A DNA stretch of 64,000 nt from Clostridiaceae bacterium. GTDB taxonomy: Bacteria > Bacillota > Clostridia > Clostridiales > Clostridiaceae. A program made the position numbers and the translations under genes. The stretch is taken from assembly GCA_014380625.1 (NCBI GenBank), contig JACMJL010000338.1:1-64000 (forward strand), read 5' to 3'. Below the pieces are notes generated by a model. The model made no database searches, was not told the DNA's origin, and saw nothing but the letters and a program-made list of their open reading frames with translations. Positions 58,233 to 64,000 of the stretch are shown here, piece by piece; positions within the stretch are counted from its first letter, which is position 1; each line of letters begins with the position of its first letter.

Positions 58233-59186
58233 TTAATTCGTTTCAGTTGAAATAGCGTAGATTTTATAATAATTAATTCCATCATTCTTTAAAGTCGCCT
58301 TAAGAGAAAGGTTGATTTTACATGTTTTAACTATGGAACTATCATTATTTGAAGTAGTCTTAAAGTTTAATATCCACTTAACTTCAGTTACATCACCATC
58401 CATATTCCACTTTGTATCCATAAATAATCCATCTTGAAAAGCATATGCAGAATTATTTCCAGCCAATTTTCCTAAAATCGATAAATCACTTCCCGATATA
58501 CCAGGAAAGAATATGTTTGAAGGTTTATATGGTTCGCTATATGGGAAATCTTGTACATATTTAATAAAACTTAAAATAGTATCATTTCCTAAGAAAGTAT
58601 CTTTGAAATTAAAGTTAAAGTTGTGTAGGTCATTATTAATAAGTACATAATTAGATTGTGATATTTTAGCATTGGATATATTTTCAGAAATTATCTTTGG
58701 TGTTTTATTATTCTTGCAATCCATAAAACCAATTATATTATTTGAAGAAGAAAAAACATTTTTGAAATCATTGTTATTCCAAACAAATACATGTTGAATT
58801 GAAGTGCCTTTTTCTTGAGATTGAATAAATATTTCAGGAACTTTATCTCGATTAACATCCAATAAAGTTACTTTCATAGGCCAGAATGGAGAATAGGTAC
58901 CTATAGAATTAAGTTTAATATTAGGTTTTAGGTAGAGACTAGTATTTTTCGTGTTAACTTGAACAAAATATTTATCATTATTTGTGTTTATGTATAGAAT
59001 ATCCTCTACTCCATCACCAGTTAAATCAGCTTTTATAGTTTTATTATCTGTGATAGTACTAAAGGTAGTAGTAGATTTTTTTGTATATAGCAATATAGTT
59101 AATAGAATAAGTATTATTATTGCTAGCATTGTATAGTATATGTTTTTTTTCTTTAGAAAAATTATTTTTAATTTCATATATTTCAC
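58233..59186 (-). CDS. Membrane-anchored VCBS/FG-GAP-like repeat protein
   Basis: N-terminal TM; ADLTGDGVEDILYINTNNDKYFVQV and LLDVNRDKVPEIFIQS motifs. Confidence 0.6.
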   Translation of the reverse strand: MKYMKLKIIFLKKKNIYYTMLAIIILILLTILLYTKKSTTTFSTITDNKTIKADLTGDGVEDILYINTNNDKYFVQVNTKNTSLYLKPNIKLNSIGTYSPFWPMKVTLLDVNRDKVPEIFIQSQEKGTSIQHVFVWNNNDFKNVFSSSNNIIGFMDCKNNKTPKIISENISNAKISQSNYVLINNDLHNFNFNFKDTFLGNDTILSFIKYVQDFPYSEPYKPSNIFFPGISGSDLSILGKLAGNNSAYAFQDGLFMDTKWNMDGDVTEVKWILNFKTTSNNDSSIVKTCKINLSLKATLKNDGINYYKIYAISTETN

Positions 59187-59251
59187 CTCCTATTAATTAT
59201 ATGTTCAAAACAGGAGATTATTATAAAAAAAAATAGGCTCTAAGGCCTATC

Positions 59252-59680
59252 TTAAGATTTTTTATTTTTACAATCCATGCAAATACCATAAAAATATACT
59301 TGATTTGCAAGAACTTCAAAACTAGTGTAATCTTTAACTTTTTCATTTAAATCTGTAATGCATATACCATCAATGTCTTCAACTTTATTGCATTCAAGAC
59401 ATTGAATATGAGGGTGAACACAAATGTTTCCATCATAACGAAAATTACCTTCACCTACATTAATTTCCTGAACTAACTGTACTTCAACTAAAGTTTTTAA
59501 AGCTTTATAAACAGTAGCTAAACTCATTGTAGGATAATCCGTTTGCAAAGCCTTGTACACTATCTCCGCTGAAGGATGATCTTTAGTTGACATTAAATAT
59601 CGATACACAGCTATCCTTTGCGGTGTAAGCTTTAATTTCTTTTCTTTAAAAATACTTGTTATTGTATCCATATACACCAT
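59252..59680 (-). CDS. Fur-family transcriptional regulator (PerR-like)
   Basis: KKLKLTPQRIAVYRYLMSTKDHPSAEIVYKAL, HPHIQCLECNKVEDID, CMDC. Confidence 0.9.
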   Translation of the reverse strand: MVYMDTITSIFKEKKLKLTPQRIAVYRYLMSTKDHPSAEIVYKALQTDYPTMSLATVYKALKTLVEVQLVQEINVGEGNFRYDGNICVHPHIQCLECNKVEDIDGICITDLNEKVKDYTSFEVLANQVYFYGICMDCKNKKS

Positions 59681-59703
59681 CCTTTTAATTAACTAAGCAT
59701 ATT

Positions 59704-59724
59704 ATATAATAATTTTTATTATAT
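59704..59724. promoter_or_regulatory. Candidate Fur/PerR-type operator upstream of the Fur-family gene
   Basis: Perfect inverted repeat ATATAATAA-TTT-TTATTATAT, 24 nt from the start codon. Confidence 0.55.
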
Positions 59725-59898
59725 GTCAATTGTTATCCGTAAATTACATAACCAATTATTATTAGTATTAATTTAATACTTTTATAGTTTTTTTATGAAT
59801 AATTTCTCTTGATTCAGATAAAGTATTTAAATATTCTTCAATATAGTGTAAAATAAAATTTGTACTTAAAGTCATAATTAAGAAGAAGGTGTTATTTA

Positions 59899-60918
59899 TT
59901 GTTTAAAAATAAGAAAAGAGAATTCTCTTGGAGAATATTAATTATTTTTATTGTTTTTCAAATAGTTTTTACAGGTTTTTCAACCATTCTAGTTGTATTT
60001 TATGGACCATTTAGCAATTTGAAAAGGCTTGTGGTTGGAACTGCGATGTCAAGTTATTCACATAAATATATTGCAACTGTATTTCTTTCAGATAAAAAAA
60101 TAGAAAGTATTATTCATCCTAAAACTGAAGTTATAAAGAATAATGAGATACAAGCTAATAATGAAGAGGATGCTCAGCAAGAGATTGATGATATTGTTGT
60201 TTCTAAAAAATTAGATAATAGTGTGGAACGCTTTGACATCGATGGAGGAAAATATAAAGGATATGTTATTATAGTAAATGATCCAACAAGAATTAAGGTA
60301 GGTAGTAGCAAGTATCTTGGATCAATAGGTCAAACTACAAAAGAAATTGCAGAAGAGAATGGTGCTATTGCAGCTATTAATGGGGGAGGTTTCATGGACA
60401 CTGCTTCGGGAGGAAAACTTTGGGTAGGTACAGGGGCCTCTCCTACAGGGGTGGTTATGTCAGCAGGAAAAGTCATTTATAATGATTCAAGTAATGAAAC
60501 AAAACAAAGTATAATGGGATTTACTAAGGACGGAAAACTCATAGTAGGATTGCATACAACTAATGAGTTGCAAAAGTTGGGTGTAATGGAAGCATTATCT
60601 TTTGGACCAGGAATAATAGTAAATGGGAAAAATCAAATTCAAGGTGATGGAGGGCAAGGAATAACAGCTAGAACTGCTATAGGGCAGAAGAAAACAGGAG
60701 AAGTTATTCTTTTAGTGTTAGATGGGAGGCGTTTGAATATGCCGGGAGCTACATTAAAGGACGTTCAAAATGTAATGGCTAAATATGATGCATACAACGC
60801 TATTAATTTAGATGGTGGTTCATCTACTACAATGTATTATGATGGAGATGTAATAAATAATCCATGTAATCCTTTTGGAGAGAGATCTATAGCTACTGCA
60901 GTTTATGTTAGTCCATAA
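59899..60918 (+). CDS. Phosphodiester glycosidase (NAGPA-domain) exopolysaccharide-type protein
   Basis: IAAINGGGFMDTASGG, GFTKDGKLIVG, SFGPGIIVNGK, INLDGGSSTTMYYDG; N-terminal TM. Confidence 0.85.
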   Translation: MFKNKKREFSWRILIIFIVFQIVFTGFSTILVVFYGPFSNLKRLVVGTAMSSYSHKYIATVFLSDKKIESIIHPKTEVIKNNEIQANNEEDAQQEIDDIVVSKKLDNSVERFDIDGGKYKGYVIIVNDPTRIKVGSSKYLGSIGQTTKEIAEENGAIAAINGGGFMDTASGGKLWVGTGASPTGVVMSAGKVIYNDSSNETKQSIMGFTKDGKLIVGLHTTNELQKLGVMEALSFGPGIIVNGKNQIQGDGGQGITARTAIGQKKTGEVILLVLDGRRLNMPGATLKDVQNVMAKYDAYNAINLDGGSSTTMYYDGDVINNPCNPFGERSIATAVYVSP

Positions 60919-61981
60919 AGGAGTTGAAGTAATGAAGACATACAAAAGAATAGTAATATGGATTTTAATTTCAGTATCTATTCAAGTAATAGGATTATTC
61001 TACTTGGATAAATACTACTTTGCTGAAAGCTCTGAAATAAAAAGTACAAAGTTAGTTGTACCACCTAAAAAAATAATTAAAGCTGTTGATATAAAAGTAG
61101 ATTCCAGTGCAAAACAAACTCAAATGTCTAACGATGGAAAATATTTATCTTATTATGATAATGATAAACTAAAAGTCGTAGATACTGTTACTGGATCAGT
61201 AAATACAGTTAAGATTCCAGATGGTGTATCACTATCCTTTTATAAATGGCTACCAGATAGAAATCGAATTATTTTGGCTGAAAAAATGAAAAAAAACCAA
61301 ATTAATATAATAAAATTCTATTATTATGATGTTTCAAAAAATATTACTGAGGAAGTAAGAAATGATGCTAAAAATCAAGAAATATTTTTTGAACTAAAAA
61401 ATGAAAAATCAGAAATTGAAGATATTGAGCTTTCTCCGTTAACAAATGTAATGTATGTTAAAGTGCTAAATCCTGGAAGGAGAAATGTAATTTATAGATT
61501 AAATATTATGGCTGACATAAATAAACTTGATCTAAAAGTATACTCTGTGGGTAAAATGCAAATCTCATATACTGAGGATGAACTTTATTTTGAAGACTTG
61601 TTATACAAGAAAATTAGGAATTCAGAAGGGAAAGAAGTAAAGATACCTGAAATGAAAAGTCCATCCATAGTTGGATCTGATAGTAAAAATAATATCTATA
61701 TTGCTGATGTTAAAGATGGGTTAGTTAACAAAATATATTGGGGAATATATAAGGGAAATACAACTACATGGACTTCAAAAGAACTGGTGGTTCCTGTGAA
61801 TGTGAAAAATATATATATATCACTAGGTGGCAAAATATATGTTAATGATGCCTTAAATGCTGTTGTTACAGAATTATTATCTGGAAATCAGACTAAATAT
61901 ACTGGTGTTTTGCAAAGTATTTATACTAAAGGAATTGCTACTATAGAAGAAGGAAAATTAGTTAAAACTTCATTTAAATAG
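60905..61981 (+). CDS. Membrane-anchored hypothetical protein, paralog A
   Basis: N-terminal TM then LDKYYF; shares SFYKWL, YYDV, YWGI.KGN and KIY.ND motifs with the next ORF. Confidence 0.65.
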   Translation: MLVHKGVEVMKTYKRIVIWILISVSIQVIGLFYLDKYYFAESSEIKSTKLVVPPKKIIKAVDIKVDSSAKQTQMSNDGKYLSYYDNDKLKVVDTVTGSVNTVKIPDGVSLSFYKWLPDRNRIILAEKMKKNQINIIKFYYYDVSKNITEEVRNDAKNQEIFFELKNEKSEIEDIELSPLTNVMYVKVLNPGRRNVIYRLNIMADINKLDLKVYSVGKMQISYTEDELYFEDLLYKKIRNSEGKEVKIPEMKSPSIVGSDSKNNIYIADVKDGLVNKIYWGIYKGNTTTWTSKELVVPVNVKNIYISLGGKIYVNDALNAVVTELLSGNQTKYTGVLQSIYTKGIATIEEGKLVKTSFK

Positions 61982-62039
61982 AAATTATCTAATTATTATA
62001 GTGATTGAGAATTAATATTAAAGCTATGTAGGAGGAATT

Positions 62040-63086
62040 ATGAAGTTAATAAAGAAGGTTATGATTTTAATTATACTAGCAATTATAATTCAAGGCTCAA
62101 TGTTATTATTTTTAGATAAGTATTACTTTGAAGTTGACGCTAAGGTAAGTGTGCCTGCGTCTACTAAGACCGTAGGAAAATCAGTATTAATCAAAGTAGG
62201 TGAAAAATCAAAAGACTTTAAAGTTTCTTATGATGGAATGTATTTATCATTTTTTGATGGAAACCAATTAAATGTGGTGAATACCGTTTTGGGAACCATT
62301 CAAAAAATTAAAATTGAGGAGAATTCAACAATTTCTTTTTATAAATGGCTTTCTGATAATAACAAAATTGTTTATGCTCAGAAAGTTCAAAGTAAAAAGG
62401 GTGAGATAACTAAATTTTTTTATTATGATGTTAAGAATAATAATTCTGAAGAAGTAAGAGGGGAAAATACAAATGGTTCTATAGTTATTGAGGATTCTAG
62501 CCCTAATTTGCGCGTTTCAGATATATTATTATCCACTATTTCAAATGTAATGTATGCTAAACTTACAAGTACATCGGGACAAAGTTTAATCTATAAATCA
62601 GAAAATATGAATTCTATGAAAAAGACTCAAATACCTATGTCTTTACTTGGTAATATTCAACTTACACCTGGAGATGGAATGTTATATTATGAGGATATAA
62701 GTGCTAAAAAGATTAAAAATATTCTGGGCAACCCTATAGACATTCCCAAAGTAGAAAATCCTATAATTTTAGGGACAGATAGTGCTAATAATATTTATAT
62801 TGGTAATGTCATTAATTCTAAAATATCTCAACTATATTGGGGAATTCTAAAGGGTAATTCAAGTAGTTTTACTACTAAAGAATTAAAATCACCTACATAC
62901 ATGAAGAACATTTACATAACATTACAAGGTAAAATATATATAAATGATGGATTAAAGGGAGTAGTTACAGAATTAAATTCTGATATGGAAACATCATATA
63001 CTGGTGTATTTAAATCTATTTATGATAAGGGAATTATTTCTATTGATGAAGAAAAGGTTGTGAAGACTCTATTTAAAGGCGCCTAA
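62040..63086 (+). CDS. Membrane-anchored hypothetical protein, paralog B
   Basis: Full-length similarity to the preceding ORF across the N-terminal TM and the C-terminal half. Confidence 0.65.
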   Translation: MKLIKKVMILIILAIIIQGSMLLFLDKYYFEVDAKVSVPASTKTVGKSVLIKVGEKSKDFKVSYDGMYLSFFDGNQLNVVNTVLGTIQKIKIEENSTISFYKWLSDNNKIVYAQKVQSKKGEITKFFYYDVKNNNSEEVRGENTNGSIVIEDSSPNLRVSDILLSTISNVMYAKLTSTSGQSLIYKSENMNSMKKTQIPMSLLGNIQLTPGDGMLYYEDISAKKIKNILGNPIDIPKVENPIILGTDSANNIYIGNVINSKISQLYWGILKGNSSSFTTKELKSPTYMKNIYITLQGKIYINDGLKGVVTELNSDMETSYTGVFKSIYDKGIISIDEEKVVKTLFKGA

Positions 63087-63226
63087 GATAATGGCTTACT
63101 TCGTTTTTATCAACAAATATAAACGTTAACTTAAGAAAATTTTAAGCTGAGGTAAGTTTTTAAATTGTATGATATAATAGTCTTTACTAGCGTAAATTTA
63201 CGTAAGCATTTAAGGAGGTAATTATT

Positions 63227-63871
63227 TTGGACATAAGATCAAGTTTATTAGAGGCAGTTTTATATATACCAGCAATTTTGGTTGCTTTTACAGTCCATTC
63301 CTTTACACAAGCAGCTGTTGCAGATAGATTAGGTGATAAAAACCCTAGGGCTCAGGGTAGACTTACTTTAAACCCTTTGGCGCATGTGGATTTAATGGGC
63401 TTTCTAATGATTTTAATTATTCACTTTGGTTGGGGCAAACCCGTAGAGACTAACCCTAAAGCTTATAAAAATTATTATAAAGATGATTTAAAGGTTAGAG
63501 TTTCAGGAATTATAGCTAACCTATTAACTGCAGTGTTTTTCACTATTATATTTGGAATTTCAAACAAAATATTTATGTCTTATTTTCAAACTAGTATTAT
63601 TATAGCTGAGATGGGATTAATACTTCTTAAGGTGTTTTACTATGTAGTTAGTGTAAACTGTATGTTTGCAATTATAAATATCATACCTGTACCAGGATTA
63701 GATGGATTTCATATAATGAGGGATTTAAATCCTAAATTCTTCTATAGTGTGGAAGCTTCCTTTTATAAGTATCAGATGATAATTTTAATAGTATTTATAA
63801 CTTTAGGTTCTTATATTATAGGTATTCCAAGTAATGCCTTAACTTATTTCTTAATTAGCTTAGTTTCATGA
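63227..63871 (+). CDS. Site-2-protease-like (M50) membrane protein with degenerate HExxH
   Basis: HSFTQAAVADRLGDKNPRAQGRLTLNPLAHVDLMG and NIIPVPGLDGFHI match the M50 family, but the zinc motif reads HSFTQ. Confidence 0.82.
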   Translation: MDIRSSLLEAVLYIPAILVAFTVHSFTQAAVADRLGDKNPRAQGRLTLNPLAHVDLMGFLMILIIHFGWGKPVETNPKAYKNYYKDDLKVRVSGIIANLLTAVFFTIIFGISNKIFMSYFQTSIIIAEMGLILLKVFYYVVSVNCMFAIINIIPVPGLDGFHIMRDLNPKFFYSVEASFYKYQMIILIVFITLGSYIIGIPSNALTYFLISLVS

Positions 63872-64000
63872 ACCACAAAGCATAAAAGGATAGGAATGAT
63901 TAGATGGAGAATTGGTTTGTTATTAATAAATTAATGATTTTAATTTATATTTCTTACAGATTAGTTAATATCAACGTAAGCTATTCTGCAAATATGCTTC

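Overview
This 64 kb window is AT-rich and chromosomal, from an anaerobic spore-forming Firmicute, most likely Clostridium or a close relative (inferred from gene content and codon bias). Most of it is ordinary core chromosome: a pyrimidine operon (pyrB-I-C-F-K-D) with PyrR-type leader elements; a protein quality-control block (tig-clpP-clpX-lonB-lon-ysxC); a sigI/rsgI pair; an ECF sigma/anti-sigma pair; a Bce-type ABC/two-component module; and a cyanophycin (cphA/cphB) neighbourhood with an orphan cooS and spore-coat-like genes. I saw no rRNA, tRNA, CRISPR array or prophage. The accessory-looking segment is about 16.3-19.8 kb: a transposase relic, an orphan phosphopantetheinyl transferase, an internally deleted type II thioesterase and a frameshifted M28 peptidase. 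Leading candidates for something undescribed are: (1) a roughly 150-nt leader with its own promoter, competing GACAG/CUGUC pairings and an intrinsic terminator upstream of an HgdB/double-cubane-like reductase pair (24.58-24.77 kb); (2) a roughly 240-nt leader rich in hairpins and GNRA loops upstream of a bactofilin gene (57.70-57.98 kb, minus strand); (3) a site-2-protease-like membrane protein whose HExxH motif is HSFTQ (63.2 kb); and (4) a membrane-anchored BMP-type solute-binding protein paired with a membrane diguanylate cyclase (9.8-12.6 kb). All calls were made by eye with no database search.
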